From: an uncultured Porphyromonadaceae bacterium
GTDB lineage: Bacteria > Bacteroidota > Bacteroidia > Bacteroidales > Muribaculaceae
Direction: 5' to 3'
Assembly (NCBI GenBank): GCA_947177635.1
Contig: CAMWVQ010000018.1
Span: forward strand, 1 to 44,967
Length of the DNA stretch: 44,967 bases
The notes below the pieces were generated by a model that saw nothing but the letters and a program-made list of their open reading frames with translations, was not told the DNA's origin and made no database searches. Each line of letters begins with the position of its first letter. Position 1 is the stretch's first letter. The translations under genes and the position numbers were made by a program. Shown one piece after another: positions 15,296-25,157 of the stretch.

Positions 15296-16972
15296 TTAGA
15301 GGTAGAGGTCACCGGCGTTGTCGACCTGGTTGATGGGGATGGGGAGGTAAATCTCATCCTCGGTCAGGCTGGCGCCCTGGTAATAAGAGTGGATTTTCAC
15401 CTCGGAGGCATAGTATTCGTTCATTGTCTGGACTACATTGCCCCAGCGCACAAGGTCAAACCAGCGGTGGCCCTCCATGGCAAGCTCGATGCGGCGCTCC
15501 ATGCGGACGGCGCGGCGGGCGTAATCCTGGTTCCAGCCTGAGGCGGGATATTCATTCACCAGGTAGCTTGCGAGGTTGGGGTTGCAGTCGACCGGGGTGT
15601 AGGAGGGGTCGACCGAACGGGCGGCCTTCTTGCGGATTTCGTTGATAAGCTCGCGGGCTTCTCCGAGGTTCTTGTTCTGCTCGATGAGGGCCTCGGCCTT
15701 CATCAGCATCACGTCGGCGTAGCGGATGAGGCTCCAGTTGAGCGAGGATGCTCCCCAGGGCACGATGCCGGGGGTGCAGTAGGGCGACTCGGGGGCGGTG
15801 TAGGGCTTCTTGCCGGAGTACTGGCCGTAGAGCTCAAGGTTGCGACACCATTTCTCGTTGTACATATGTCCGCGCCAGGGCATGCCGATGCGGCCGAGGG
15901 TGAAGTCGAGACGGGGGTCGACGTTGCCGGGGTAGTCGGGGCCGTCGATGTTGTCGTCATTGAAAGAGCCGTCGAGGTAGGGGAGGCCGTTCTCGTCGGT
16001 GCGGAAAGCGTTGACGAGGTTCTGCGAGGCCAGGTAGAAGTCGTCGCCGTTGCCGTAGAGGTTACCTTCCGACCATGTGCAGTTGAGACAGTTGTTGAAG
16101 TTGAACTGGTCGGGGGAGTTGGCCGAGGAGAACTGGATGGCCATCACAGACTCATACATGTTGTTGTACTCGGGCTTTGACATGTCGAGGAAGTTGGGAT
16201 ACAGTTCATACTGCCCGGAGGAGATGACATATCCGGCGTATTCCTCGGCTTCGGCCCAGGAGGAGGTGAAGAGGGCGACGCGGGCCAGGATGGCGGCGGC
16301 AACGTAGCGGTTGAAGCGGCCCACCTGCTCCTGCTTCTCGGGGAGAACCTCATAGGCGGCGCGGAGGTCGGCCTTGATGAATTCCGCGATCTGGTCGCGC
16401 GAGTACTGGTCGGCGCGGCATCCCGAGGGGTCTACGACCGTCTCGTCGAAGTAGGGGAACTTCTGGAAGATGCGGAACATGTCGAAGTAATAGTAGGCGC
16501 GGAGGGCCTTCATCTCGGCCACGAATGAGCCACGGTTCTCGTCGGAAATCGCCGAGGAGTTGAGGATGGCGCGGATGGCGGTGTTGCATCGCGAGATGGA
16601 GTAATAGTTGTTGCGCCACTTGAAGTTGGCGATGTCGTTGTCGCTCTGCACGTTGCCGACTTCGAGCTGGTGCATGTAGCCCTCCATCGTCACACCGTCG
16701 CCCCCCTTGAGGGCGTCATCGGCGCGCACGTCGAAGACCCAGTTGTTTATGGGGCCGGCAAAAGACTCGTTGTTGCCGAAATAGTGGCAGAGGAGGGTGG
16801 CGTATGCCGAGGTCATCATGTCGACAGCCTCCTCGTCGCCAATCTGGCTGTCGGTGAATGAACCCTGCGGCTTGGTGTCGAGCAGGTCATCGCAGGAAAC
16901 CGAAGCGAGGGCCAGGGAGGATACGGCAGCCGCGGCCAGGGTGTTCTTTATGATGTTTCTGAAGTTTTTCAT
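15296..16972 (-). CDS. SusD-like nutrient-binding outer-membrane lipoprotein
   Basis: Forms the lid of the SusCD importer and binds glycan at the cell surface. The 558-aa protein has a lipoprotein signal with the acceptor at Cys27 (ASVSC), then the family opening DDLLDTKPQGSFTD, TPR-like helices (such as the segment AEMKALRAYYYFDMFRIF), and the typical C-terminal RagB/SusD region with MERRIELAMEGHRWFDLVRW and final IPINQVDNA. It lies 18 nt after susC and 32 nt before the surface lipoprotein, so all three are probably cotranscribed. The fructan substrate is inferred from the GH32, fructokinase and regulator genes around it. Confidence 0.96.
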   Translation of the reverse strand: MKNFRNIIKNTLAAAAVSSLALASVSCDDLLDTKPQGSFTDSQIGDEEAVDMMTSAYATLLCHYFGNNESFAGPINNWVFDVRADDALKGGDGVTMEGYMHQLEVGNVQSDNDIANFKWRNNYYSISRCNTAIRAILNSSAISDENRGSFVAEMKALRAYYYFDMFRIFQKFPYFDETVVDPSGCRADQYSRDQIAEFIKADLRAAYEVLPEKQEQVGRFNRYVAAAILARVALFTSSWAEAEEYAGYVISSGQYELYPNFLDMSKPEYNNMYESVMAIQFSSANSPDQFNFNNCLNCTWSEGNLYGNGDDFYLASQNLVNAFRTDENGLPYLDGSFNDDNIDGPDYPGNVDPRLDFTLGRIGMPWRGHMYNEKWCRNLELYGQYSGKKPYTAPESPYCTPGIVPWGASSLNWSLIRYADVMLMKAEALIEQNKNLGEARELINEIRKKAARSVDPSYTPVDCNPNLASYLVNEYPASGWNQDYARRAVRMERRIELAMEGHRWFDLVRWGNVVQTMNEYYASEVKIHSYYQGASLTEDEIYLPIPINQVDNAGDLYL

Positions 16973-16990
16973 TTTTGAGCGGTTTCTGGA

Positions 16991-19900
16991 TTAGAACTGA
17001 AGGTTGAGACCGAGGGTGAATGTGCGGGGGCGGGGGTATGCGCCGTTGTCGATGCGCGAGCCGTATTCGCCGGGGAGGATTTCGGGGTCGAGACCGGAAT
17101 ACTTGGTGAGGGTGAACACATTCTCCACCTGTCCGTAGACATCAAGGTTGGTCGCGCCGATCTTCTTGATGATGTTCTTGGGGAGGGAGTATGAGAGCTT
17201 GAGGTATTTCATCTTCATGAAGGAGCCGTTTTCGACATAGTAGGTCGAGAAGCGGGCCTCGTTGTTGTCGTCGGTCAGCGAGAGGGCGGGGATGTCGGTG
17301 TCGGTGTTGGAGGGAGTCCAGGCGTTGAGGATGCCGACGCCACGGTTGGTGGCGAGGTTGCCGTAGTTCATCGACAGGAGCTGGCGCTTCATATGGTTCT
17401 GGATGTCGAAGCCGAAGTCTCCGGCGAAGAACATGTCGAGGGTGAAGGCCTTGTACTTGAACGCCAGGTTGAGACCCAGCGACAGGTCGGGGTTGGGGTC
17501 GCCGATGATGCAGCGGTCGTTGTCGTCGATGACGCCGTCGCCGTTGAGGTCGCGGTAGATGAGGCGTCCGGGGGCCGCACCGGCCTGGGTGGCGTGGTTG
17601 GCAACCTCTTCGGCGTTCTGGAAGATGCCGTCGCAGACATATCCGTAGTAGACACCCATGGCCTCGCCGGGGATGAGGCGCTGGTCGCCGCCGATGAATT
17701 TCTGGCGGGAGTTGAGGGTGACGAGCTCATTCTTGTACTGCGAGATGTTAAGCGAGCCGTTCCAGGAGAAGTCGCCATACTGGGGAGAGTTGTAGGCCAC
17801 GGTGACCTCCCAGCCGTTGTTCTTCATGTCGCCGGTGTTGAGCCATACGGCGGCGTTCTCGCCGGCCACGTCGAGGGCCGGGGGGATGGTCAGCATGTCT
17901 TTGGTCTTCTTGATGTAGTAGTCGGCGCTGACGTTGATTGCTCCGTTGAGCAGCTGGAAGTCGAGACCGATGTTGTTCTGGTAGGTGGTCTCCCATTTCA
18001 GCTCGGGGTTGCCGGTCGAGGCCAGGGTGATGCCCGAAGTGGTCGAGGAGTTGGTGCCGTTGATGTCATACGCGCCGTTTCCGGTGTTGAAGATGTAGGT
18101 GGAGTAGGCGGGATAGAGCGAGGGGATGTTGGCGTTACCGTTCTGGCCCCATGAGTAGCGGATCTTGAGGTCGGTGAGGATTTCGTTGTGGGGGAAGAAC
18201 TCCTCCTGGGTCGGACGCCAGGCAAGCGAGAAGGCGGGGAACACACCTGCGCGGAAGTCTTTGGCGAAACGCGAGTTTGAGTCGCGGCGGATGGTGAAGG
18301 AGGCCAGGTAGCGGTCGGCGTAGTTGTAGTCGACCTTCCCGAAGAGTGAGAATACGCTCCACTGGGTCTTGCCGCCTCCGGCCTTCTGGACGCCGGTGCC
18401 GGCGCCGACCTGCATGAAGTCCTTGTCCTCGAAGGCGAAGTTCTCGCGTGAGCCGTTGAGGTCTTTGAAGGTGTAGCCGATGGCCTCGGTTCCGAGGAGC
18501 ACGTTGAGGTGGTGTACGCCGCCGAAGGTCTTGTTGTAGTTGGCGGTGTTGGTCCAGGTCCAGGTGTCACCCTGCCCGTAGACGCTGCCGACGCTGTTGA
18601 CGTCGCCGGGGTTGACGGTGCGGCCGAGGGTCACGTTGAAATACTGGCTGTGTTCGATGCCGATGTTTGATTTCAGGGTCAGCCCCTCGACAGGTTTCAC
18701 CTCAAGGTAGGCGTTGCCGAGGATTCTCCAGGAGGAGAGGTCGTTGTCGGCGGCGTTGGCGATGAGCTGGCAGGGGTTGGCGAGGTCGGAGGCGATCAGG
18801 CCCAGGGGGCGGGTCCACTCGCCGTTGAGACCCTTGACGGGGAGGGCGGGGTGCTGGCTCATGGCGGTGAAGGGGATGCCTCGGTCACCGGCGACATCGA
18901 CGCCACGGTTTGTCCAGCGGGCGACCATCAGGTTCTCGCCGACGGTGATGTATTTGTTGAAGTCGTAGCGGGAGTTGATACGGGCCGAGTAGCGCTCGTA
19001 GAAGGTGTCCTTGATGTTACCGTTCTGGTTGATGTAGTTCAGCGAGAACATGACCGAACCCTTCTCGGTGTTGTTGGCCACGGAGGCGGTCAGGTTGTTT
19101 GTCCAGGCGGTCTGGTAGACCTCATCCTGCCAGTCGGTGTTGGTGGTGGGGAAGTTGGGGTTGCCGTCCACATAGGGCTGGAGCACCGGCACCTCGCCGT
19201 TGCCGTAAAGCACATGGGAGGGCTTGATGTTGGAGTTGGCCGAGGCCGCCCAGTAAGCCACGCCCCACTGGTTGGCGTCGAGCATCTTGTGGCGTTTGGC
19301 GATGGTCTGGGCCGAGGCAGCGTAGTTGACGTTGATTGTCAGGCGGTCTCCTTTGCCCTGCTTGGTTGTGATGATGACAACACCGTTGGCCGCGCGGCTG
19401 CCGTAGATGGAGGCGGAGGCGGCGTCTTTGAGCACCTGCATCGTCTCGATGTCGGAGGGGTTGATGCAGTTGATGTTGTCGGTGGGGACACCGTCGATGA
19501 TGTAGAGGGGATCGTTGGAGGAGTTGGCCGTCGACATACCGCGCACACGGATGGAACCGGTTCCGCCGGGGGCGGCGTCAGGAACCACATTCACGCCCGG
19601 GAGCTTTCCGGCCATCGAGTTCATGATGTTGCCGGAGTTCTCGCTCAGCGGCTCCTTCATGTTCATCACGGCCACGGCTCCGGTGAGGTCGGCCTTTCGC
19701 TGGGTGGTGTAGCCGACAACGACGATTTCGTCGAGGGCGGCGGCGTTGTCTTTGAGGGTTATTGTCATCGTGGGTGCGGCCTTCACGGTCTGAGGTTCAT
19801 ATCCGATATATGAGACCTGGAGGTCGGAGCCTTGGGGCACTTTCATCGTGAAGTTGCCGTCGATGTCGGTCGAAGTCCCGGCGTTTGTCGCGATCGAGCG

Positions 19901-20029
19901 GACAGTGGCCCCGATGAGAGGCTCGTTGTCCGACCCTGAGAGCACGGTACCGCTGACGGTAATCTCTTGTGCTTGCGCGCCGACTACCGCCAGGAGCAGG
20001 AACAGCGCATACAGGATTGTTTTTTTCAT
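16991..20029 (-). CDS. SusC-like TonB-dependent outer-membrane transporter
   Basis: Imports oligosaccharides across the outer membrane, powered by TonB. The 1012-aa protein has a signal peptide (1-20), a carboxypeptidase-regulatory-like domain (about 24-97, with SGTVLSGSDNEPLIGATV), the linker LDEIVVVGYTTQRKADLTGA, a plug (about 115-225, with the SusC signature IYIIDGVPT-type segment LYIIDGVPTDNI and ASIYGSRAANGVVIITTK) and a beta-barrel ending in LGLNLQF with C-terminal Phe. It is the first gene of the leftward operon and has a -7 box about 35 nt upstream. Probable cargo is fructo-oligosaccharide, judged from context only. Confidence 0.97.
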   Translation of the reverse strand: MKKTILYALFLLLAVVGAQAQEITVSGTVLSGSDNEPLIGATVRSIATNAGTSTDIDGNFTMKVPQGSDLQVSYIGYEPQTVKAAPTMTITLKDNAAALDEIVVVGYTTQRKADLTGAVAVMNMKEPLSENSGNIMNSMAGKLPGVNVVPDAAPGGTGSIRVRGMSTANSSNDPLYIIDGVPTDNINCINPSDIETMQVLKDAASASIYGSRAANGVVIITTKQGKGDRLTINVNYAASAQTIAKRHKMLDANQWGVAYWAASANSNIKPSHVLYGNGEVPVLQPYVDGNPNFPTTNTDWQDEVYQTAWTNNLTASVANNTEKGSVMFSLNYINQNGNIKDTFYERYSARINSRYDFNKYITVGENLMVARWTNRGVDVAGDRGIPFTAMSQHPALPVKGLNGEWTRPLGLIASDLANPCQLIANAADNDLSSWRILGNAYLEVKPVEGLTLKSNIGIEHSQYFNVTLGRTVNPGDVNSVGSVYGQGDTWTWTNTANYNKTFGGVHHLNVLLGTEAIGYTFKDLNGSRENFAFEDKDFMQVGAGTGVQKAGGGKTQWSVFSLFGKVDYNYADRYLASFTIRRDSNSRFAKDFRAGVFPAFSLAWRPTQEEFFPHNEILTDLKIRYSWGQNGNANIPSLYPAYSTYIFNTGNGAYDINGTNSSTTSGITLASTGNPELKWETTYQNNIGLDFQLLNGAINVSADYYIKKTKDMLTIPPALDVAGENAAVWLNTGDMKNNGWEVTVAYNSPQYGDFSWNGSLNISQYKNELVTLNSRQKFIGGDQRLIPGEAMGVYYGYVCDGIFQNAEEVANHATQAGAAPGRLIYRDLNGDGVIDDNDRCIIGDPNPDLSLGLNLAFKYKAFTLDMFFAGDFGFDIQNHMKRQLLSMNYGNLATNRGVGILNAWTPSNTDTDIPALSLTDDNNEARFSTYYVENGSFMKMKYLKLSYSLPKNIIKKIGATNLDVYGQVENVFTLTKYSGLDPEILPGEYGSRIDNGAYPRPRTFTLGLNLQF

Positions 20030-20063
20030 GTTAAGTTAGATTGGGGTTGATTGATTTTCTGCG

Positions 20064-20071
20064 CAAAGGTA
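20064..20071 (-). promoter_or_regulatory. -7 box of the susC operon
   Basis: Minus-strand TACCTTTG matches TAnnTTTG and lies 35 nt upstream of the susC start codon. No -33 element at the usual spacing is visible, which fits a promoter that needs the adjacent hybrid two-component regulator. Confidence 0.65.
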
Positions 20072-20176
20072 ATATAAAGGTGTGCGCGGGTGATATTACA
20101 AAAGTTGCAGCGGCTGTAAAAAATTGCGCAAAGCTGAAAAAATCTGATAAAATGCAGAAAAAATCCCAATCCGGGG

Positions 20177-20190
20177 GCCGCTCACGCGGC
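20177..20190 (-). terminator. Possible terminator after the regulator gene
   Basis: GCCGC (20177-20181) pairs with GCGGC (20186-20190) around a 4-nt loop, 9 nt past the regulator's stop codon at 20199. A run of six T on the minus strand follows after a short gap. The stem is short, so this is tentative. Confidence 0.4.
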
Positions 20191-20198
20191 TGCCAGTG

Positions 20199-23033
20199 TC
20201 ATAGCGAGAGGCTGTCGCGAAGCTCCGACGGGGTCTCGCCGAAGGCGGTGCGGTAGCATTTGGTGAAGTAGGCGGGCGAAGAGAATCCGACCTCGTAGGC
20301 GATTTCGCTGATGGTGCGCGAGGTGGTTGTCAGCAGGTGGCGCGCCTGTTTCAGGCGCAGCTGGCGTATCAGTTCTACGGGGGTGTAGTTGGTGAGCGCC
20401 TTTATCTTGCGGTAGAATTGCGAGTGGCCCAGCCCCATCTTCGAGGCGATATGCTCGATGTTGAGCGCGGGGTTGGAAATCTCCTTCTGGAAGATGCTCA
20501 GGAAGCGGGCGTAGAACTCATTGTCGGGGTCGGCGTTGCCGGTCTGGGGAAGAGCGGATGCCGTGGCCGGGGTGTCGGCCGCGTCGGTTTTCCCGGAGGG
20601 GGTTGGCGTCACGGGAGCGGCTATGGCCGTCCCCTGCCAGAGGTCTTTTATGCGTTTGCGGTTCTGCAGCAGGCTGCGGCATCTGGCCTTGAGCAACTCC
20701 CCGCTGAAAGGCTTGGCTATGTAGCCGTCGGCGCCGCTCTCGTAACCCTCAACCTTCTGCTCGTCGAGGGAGCAGGCTGTCAGCATCACCACAGGGATGT
20801 GTGACGTGGACACCTCCTCCTTTATCCTGCGGCAGCATTCCAGGCCGTCCATCACCGGCATCATTATGTCGCAGATGATGATGTCAGGCACCAGCCTGGC
20901 GGCTTTGGCGAGACCTTCGCGGCCGTCGGCAGCGTTGTGTATCTCATACTCGTCGCCGAGAATGTCGCTGACCAGGCCGCGGATGTCGGCGTTGTCATCG
21001 ATTACGAGCAGGCGCGGTTTCCCCTCCTCGTGGGCTTCCTCCTCCTCAGGTTCGGGCATAGAGGGCCCTGCGGAGGCTTCGATTCTTGCCAGCTCGGCGT
21101 TGATGTCATCCTGGGAGATGAGCTTGGCGGGGAGCTGCGAGACCTCGGAGACATGGGTGACAGGTATGGTGACGGTGAACACCGACCCTTTGCCGACGAT
21201 GCTCTCGGCGGTGATTGTGCCGTTGTGGAGCTCCACGAACGCCTTGACCAGCGACAGGCCGATGCCGGAGCCGTGGGGGCGCACCTGGTCGACCATGAAG
21301 AAACGGTCGAAGATGTTGCCCAGGTCGTCGTCAGAAATGCCGATTCCGGTGTCGGCGACCCGGATTGTCAGGTTTTCTCCGTCGCTGGCGTATGACAGAC
21401 GGATGGAGCCGTTGTCGGGAGTGTATTTTATTGCGTTGGAAATCAGGTTGAAGAATATGCGTTCCATCTTCTCGGCGTCGACAGCCAGGTGGATGTCGTT
21501 TCCGGAGGGGGCGTCGAGAACCAGCTTGATGTCGCGCCTGCGGGCAACCTCCGCGAAGGAGTCGAACCATTCGGCGGCCGCCTTGCTGAAATCGATTTCG
21601 GTCAGGTTGAGCGACAGTTTGCCGTTCTCGAACTTCCGGAAATCGAGAATCTGGTTGATGAGCCTGCCGAGGATTTTGGTGTTCTTGTCGGCTATGCGCA
21701 CGAGGTTCTGCTGGCGCGGGGTGAGGTTGGTGGCTGAAGAGAGCTGCGCGATAGGTTCGGCGATGAGCGTCAGGGGGGTGCGCAGGTCGTGAGACACATT
21801 TGTGTAGAACGCCAGTTTCGACTTGATGGCCTCCTGGAGCTGGCAGTTCAGCTCCTTCTGGTTCTCGGCCAGGCGTTTCTGCTCCCGGCTCTGCTCCTCA
21901 AGGCGCCGGTTCTGCTCCATCAGGGTCTGCTGGTGGCGCTTGCGCTGCCAATAAGCCCTGAGAATCAGGAAGAGGGAGAAGAACACCAGCACCAGTATCG
22001 CTATCAGGGCGTAGAAGAGTGAGGTCTGGGCGGAGTGTTTCGACCAGTAATCGTCGATTCTCGCCTTCAGCTTCTTCATCTTGGCGGTCTCCTGAAGCAG
22101 CGACTGGTTCTGGAGCAGCAGGATGTCGGCGTTCGAGAGGTCGACGGCCGATGAGGCCGGGAGGATAATCTCCTTGCTGTATGGCTCCCCTTTCAGGATT
22201 GCCAGGGCGGTCTTGATAAGGCGGTGTCCTTCGGTAGGGTAGAGGAAAGTGGCGTCTATCACGCTGTCTGCCACCGCCTTGATGCCAATCTCGGGAGCAG
22301 CGTCGATACCGATTATTTTGATGTCGCCGAGGCCCTTGCGCCGGGCCACGATTGAGGCTCCGATGGCCATGCGGTCGTTGTGGGCGAAGATGAGGTCGAC
22401 ATCGGGGTGGGCCGTCAGCAGCGAGTCGGCGACGCGCTCGGCGTCAGACTGGTTCCAGTCGGCGTATCCGGTGGCGACCACCTCCCCGCCGCCGCGCCTG
22501 AACTCCCTGATGAATCCGTCGTGGCGTCCCTGGGCGGGGGAGGAACCCCGCAGGCCGTAAAGCTCGATGGCGCGCGGGCTGCCGGTGCGGTATGAGAGCA
22601 TGTGCAGGGCGTAACGTCCTGCCGCGCTGCCGATTCCCTCGTTGTCGGTGCCGATGCGGGCGGTGTATTCATCCCCGTCGACGTCGCGGTCGAAGACAAT
22701 GACCGGGATTCCCTTGCGGTAAACATCAGATATGACCGGGGTTATGGCCTTGGCCTCGTTGGGGGCGGCGATGATTATGTCGAATCCGTTGTCGGCGAAA
22801 TACCTGATGTCGGCAATCTGGGTGGCGTTGTCGTCGTCGGCCGAGCGAATCTCCACTGTGGCGTCTTCGTGGAGCATGATTTCGCGCAGCACTTCGTCGT
22901 TCATCTTTGCGCGCCAGTCATCCTCGCTGCATTGCGAGATGCCGATGCGGTAGGTCTTCTGCTGGCGGCATCCTGTGGTCAAGGCTGCCAACAGTATGAA
23001 TATTAGGGTGATTGACAGAAGTGATTTTTTCAT
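20199..23033 (-). CDS. Hybrid two-component system regulator with a periplasmic sugar-binding domain
   Basis: One protein of 944 aa senses a sugar and controls transcription. In order: N-terminal signal/anchor (1-22), periplasmic binding-protein-like domain of the ribose/LacI type (about 27-300), membrane helix (about 338-360), coiled coil (365-405), histidine kinase with His415 in NVSHDLRTP, ATPase with N-box Asn533, DTGIG (561-565) and GSGIGL (588-593), receiver with Asp679/Asp680, phospho-acceptor Asp722 in CDIMMP and Lys774, and an AraC-type DNA-binding domain (about 855-940, with ISEIAYEVGFSSPAYF). The same plan is found in BT1754, which binds fructose and controls the levan locus of B. 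thetaiotaomicron. The gene sits between susC and the divergent GH32-permease-kinase genes, so it probably activates both sides. Fructose as ligand is inferred. Confidence 0.95.
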   Translation of the reverse strand: MKKSLLSITLIFILLAALTTGCRQQKTYRIGISQCSEDDWRAKMNDEVLREIMLHEDATVEIRSADDDNATQIADIRYFADNGFDIIIAAPNEAKAITPVISDVYRKGIPVIVFDRDVDGDEYTARIGTDNEGIGSAAGRYALHMLSYRTGSPRAIELYGLRGSSPAQGRHDGFIREFRRGGGEVVATGYADWNQSDAERVADSLLTAHPDVDLIFAHNDRMAIGASIVARRKGLGDIKIIGIDAAPEIGIKAVADSVIDATFLYPTEGHRLIKTALAILKGEPYSKEIILPASSAVDLSNADILLLQNQSLLQETAKMKKLKARIDDYWSKHSAQTSLFYALIAILVLVFFSLFLILRAYWQRKRHQQTLMEQNRRLEEQSREQKRLAENQKELNCQLQEAIKSKLAFYTNVSHDLRTPLTLIAEPIAQLSSATNLTPRQQNLVRIADKNTKILGRLINQILDFRKFENGKLSLNLTEIDFSKAAAEWFDSFAEVARRRDIKLVLDAPSGNDIHLAVDAEKMERIFFNLISNAIKYTPDNGSIRLSYASDGENLTIRVADTGIGISDDDLGNIFDRFFMVDQVRPHGSGIGLSLVKAFVELHNGTITAESIVGKGSVFTVTIPVTHVSEVSQLPAKLISQDDINAELARIEASAGPSMPEPEEEEAHEEGKPRLLVIDDNADIRGLVSDILGDEYEIHNAADGREGLAKAARLVPDIIICDIMMPVMDGLECCRRIKEEVSTSHIPVVMLTACSLDEQKVEGYESGADGYIAKPFSGELLKARCRSLLQNRKRIKDLWQGTAIAAPVTPTPSGKTDAADTPATASALPQTGNADPDNEFYARFLSIFQKEISNPALNIEHIASKMGLGHSQFYRKIKALTNYTPVELIRQLRLKQARHLLTTTSRTISEIAYEVGFSSPAYFTKCYRTAFGETPSELRDSLSL

Positions 23034-23094
23034 CGGGTTATTTCACGGTTGCTGGGCGGCATGCCGTCTGCGAGTTTTAAGGTAAGAATCACTA

Positions 23095-23102
23095 CAAAGT
23101 TA
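23095..23102 (-). promoter_or_regulatory. -7 box of the regulator gene
   Basis: Minus-strand TAACTTTG fits TAnnTTTG and lies 62 nt upstream of the start codon at 23033, leaving a leader of about 55 nt. No clear -33 element. Confidence 0.55.
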
Positions 23103-23209
23103 ACCAAACTTCCATAAAAAAGAGCGCATTAGATTGTAAAATTTCAGCATTGCAGAATTATTCCTACCTTTTGCAGAGTTTTTCATACTTCATCCTCCAT
23201 ATTATATAT

Positions 23210-23217
23210 TAGCTTTG
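23210..23217 (+). promoter_or_regulatory. -7 box for the GH32-permease-fructokinase operon
   Basis: TAGCTTTG fits TAnnTTTG and lies 36 nt upstream of the ATG at 23254, giving a leader of about 30 nt. The upstream side is A+T-rich without a good TTTG at the standard spacing, as expected if an activator is required. Confidence 0.6.
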
Positions 23218-23253
23218 CATCACCAAAACAAATCCCGCGAAAATCCAATATCA

Positions 23254-25104
23254 ATGAAAAGAACCATACTGAGAAGACTCTCGCTGGCTTGCGCCACGGC
23301 CATACTTCCCGCAGTGGCGGGGGCCGACACTCCCGCCTCGGGGGGAGTGAAGGTCGAGCACCTGGGGGTCAACAACACCCTTGTGCGCCTTGACGGCGAT
23401 GCCCGCTACCTGCTGATGCCTGTGCAGGAGTCGAATGACGACGCCAAGGTCAATGTGCTGGTCGACGGAAAGCTCGACCGAACCATATATGTCAGGCTCG
23501 CCAAATCAAAAGTCGACTACACGGTGCCCTTCGACCTGTCGGCCTACAAAGGCCACAATGTGGTGCTGAGCATCGTCACCTCGCAAGACCGTGGCTCGGT
23601 GCGCGAGGCAAGCAACGACGCCTGTTGGAGCAACTTCACCCTCTCCGACACTTTCGACACCGCCAACCGGGAGAAATACCGTCCGGCGTTCCACCATACC
23701 CCCCTCTACGGGTGGATGAACGACCCCAACGGCATGGTCTACAAGGATGGTGTGTGGCATCTTTACTACCAGGCCAATCCTTATGGCTCGAAATGGCAGA
23801 ACATGACCTGGGGGCACTCTTCGTCGAAAGACCTGGTCAACTGGGAGCATCATCCCGCCGCAATAGAGCCTGACGGGCTTGGCACCATCTTCTCGGGCAG
23901 CTCGGTGCTCGACCCGGGCAACACCGCCGGGTTCGGCCCCGACGCCATCGTCAGCCTCTACACCTCAGCCGCCGAGAGCCAGATACAGAGCCTCGCCCAC
24001 AGCGTTGACGGGGGTATGACCTTCGAGAAATATCCCGGCAATCCGGTGATTACCCTCGACAGCGAGGCCCGCGACCCCAACATGTTCTGGTATGCGCCAA
24101 CCGGGGAGTGGATTCTGATGCTGGCCCATGCCCTTGAGCGTGAGATGCTGATTTACGCCTCCCCCGACCTGAAAAACTGGACGCTCCGCAGCGCGTTCGG
24201 CAAGGGTCTCGGCGCGCAGGAGGGGGTCTGGGAGTGTCCCGACCTTTTCGAGCTGCCGGTTGACGGCACAGACCGCAAGAAATGGGTGCTGATATGCAAC
24301 CTCAACCCCGGCGGGCCTTTCGGAGGCAGCGCCACACAGTATTTCACCGGTGACTTCGACGGCACCACCTTCACCCCCGACCGCGACGCCGAGGGGAATG
24401 TCCCCACCAAATGGATGGACTTCGGAAAGGACCATTACGCGACAGTGTCGTTCAGCGACGCGCCCGACGGCCGCCGCACCGTAATCGGGTGGATGAGCAA
24501 CTGGCAGTATGCCGCCGAGGTGCCGACACGCCAGTTCCGCAGCGCAAACACTCTTCCCCGCGACCTTGGCCTCTTCACCGGCTCGGACGGTCAGCTCTAC
24601 CTCTCCTCCGCCCCCTCCCCCGAGGTCGACGCCCTGCGCGCGTCGCAGGTGAAGAAGACAGGCAAAGTCTCCCTGAGTCACAAGGGACGCCAGTACACCC
24701 TCCCCCAGGCAAACGACGGCATCTGCGAGATTCAGCTTGATCTTGTCTCGCGCAACGGCTCGCCTGTGACCGTCACCCTCTCCAACCCCGGGGGTGAGAA
24801 GGTGGAGATGGTCTACGACCCCAAGGCGGCAACCCTCTCGTTCGACCGCAGGGAAAGCGGCATCGTTGATTTCAGCCAGGACTTCCCGGCCGTGACGGTG
24901 GCTCCCCTGCTCGCGACCACCGACAAGCTGTCGGTAAGGATGTTTGTCGACCGCTCCTCGGTGGAGGTGTTCGGCAACGGCGGTGAGCTGGTCATGACCA
25001 ACCTTGTCTTCCCCCAAAAGCCTTACACCACCCTAAGCGTGGCTTCTGACGGCAAAGCCGAGATGACCTCACTGGCCATATGGTCTCTGTCTCCCTCAAA
25101 GTAA
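23254..25104 (+). CDS. GH32 beta-fructosidase, classical catalytic triad
   Basis: Hydrolyses terminal fructose from fructan oligosaccharides or sucrose, probably in the periplasm. The 616-aa protein has a cleavable signal peptide without lipobox (1-24), an N-terminal beta domain of the type found in Bacteroides fructanases (about 30-135, I believe DUF4980), the five-bladed propeller (about 140-455) and the C-terminal beta-sandwich (about 465-612, with FVDRSSVEVFGN). All three catalytic residues are in place: nucleophile Asp157 in WMNDPNG, transition-state stabiliser Asp274 in RDP, acid/base Glu327 in WECPD. An in-frame TTG at 23215 would add 13 residues ahead of the signal peptide and overlap the promoter, so ATG 23254 is chosen. 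It heads the divergent operon with permease and kinase. Whether it prefers beta-2,6 or beta-2,1 linkages cannot be read from sequence. Confidence 0.95.
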   Translation: MKRTILRRLSLACATAILPAVAGADTPASGGVKVEHLGVNNTLVRLDGDARYLLMPVQESNDDAKVNVLVDGKLDRTIYVRLAKSKVDYTVPFDLSAYKGHNVVLSIVTSQDRGSVREASNDACWSNFTLSDTFDTANREKYRPAFHHTPLYGWMNDPNGMVYKDGVWHLYYQANPYGSKWQNMTWGHSSSKDLVNWEHHPAAIEPDGLGTIFSGSSVLDPGNTAGFGPDAIVSLYTSAAESQIQSLAHSVDGGMTFEKYPGNPVITLDSEARDPNMFWYAPTGEWILMLAHALEREMLIYASPDLKNWTLRSAFGKGLGAQEGVWECPDLFELPVDGTDRKKWVLICNLNPGGPFGGSATQYFTGDFDGTTFTPDRDAEGNVPTKWMDFGKDHYATVSFSDAPDGRRTVIGWMSNWQYAAEVPTRQFRSANTLPRDLGLFTGSDGQLYLSSAPSPEVDALRASQVKKTGKVSLSHKGRQYTLPQANDGICEIQLDLVSRNGSPVTVTLSNPGGEKVEMVYDPKAATLSFDRRESGIVDFSQDFPAVTVAPLLATTDKLSVRMFVDRSSVEVFGNGGELVMTNLVFPQKPYTTLSVASDGKAEMTSLAIWSLSPSK

Positions 25105-25157
25105 CCCCCCAAAAAAATACCGAAAATCTGATTTTCCAAATGGAATCCATACAAACT

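Noticed and set aside
18851-19813. Plus-strand open frame of 320 codons opposite susC
   Set aside because: The minus strand carries SusC signatures throughout; the antisense translation is a composition artefact.
23965-25017. Minus-strand open frame of 350 codons opposite the classical GH32 gene
   Set aside because: The plus strand encodes a GH32 enzyme with all catalytic motifs; the antisense frame has no recognisable domain.
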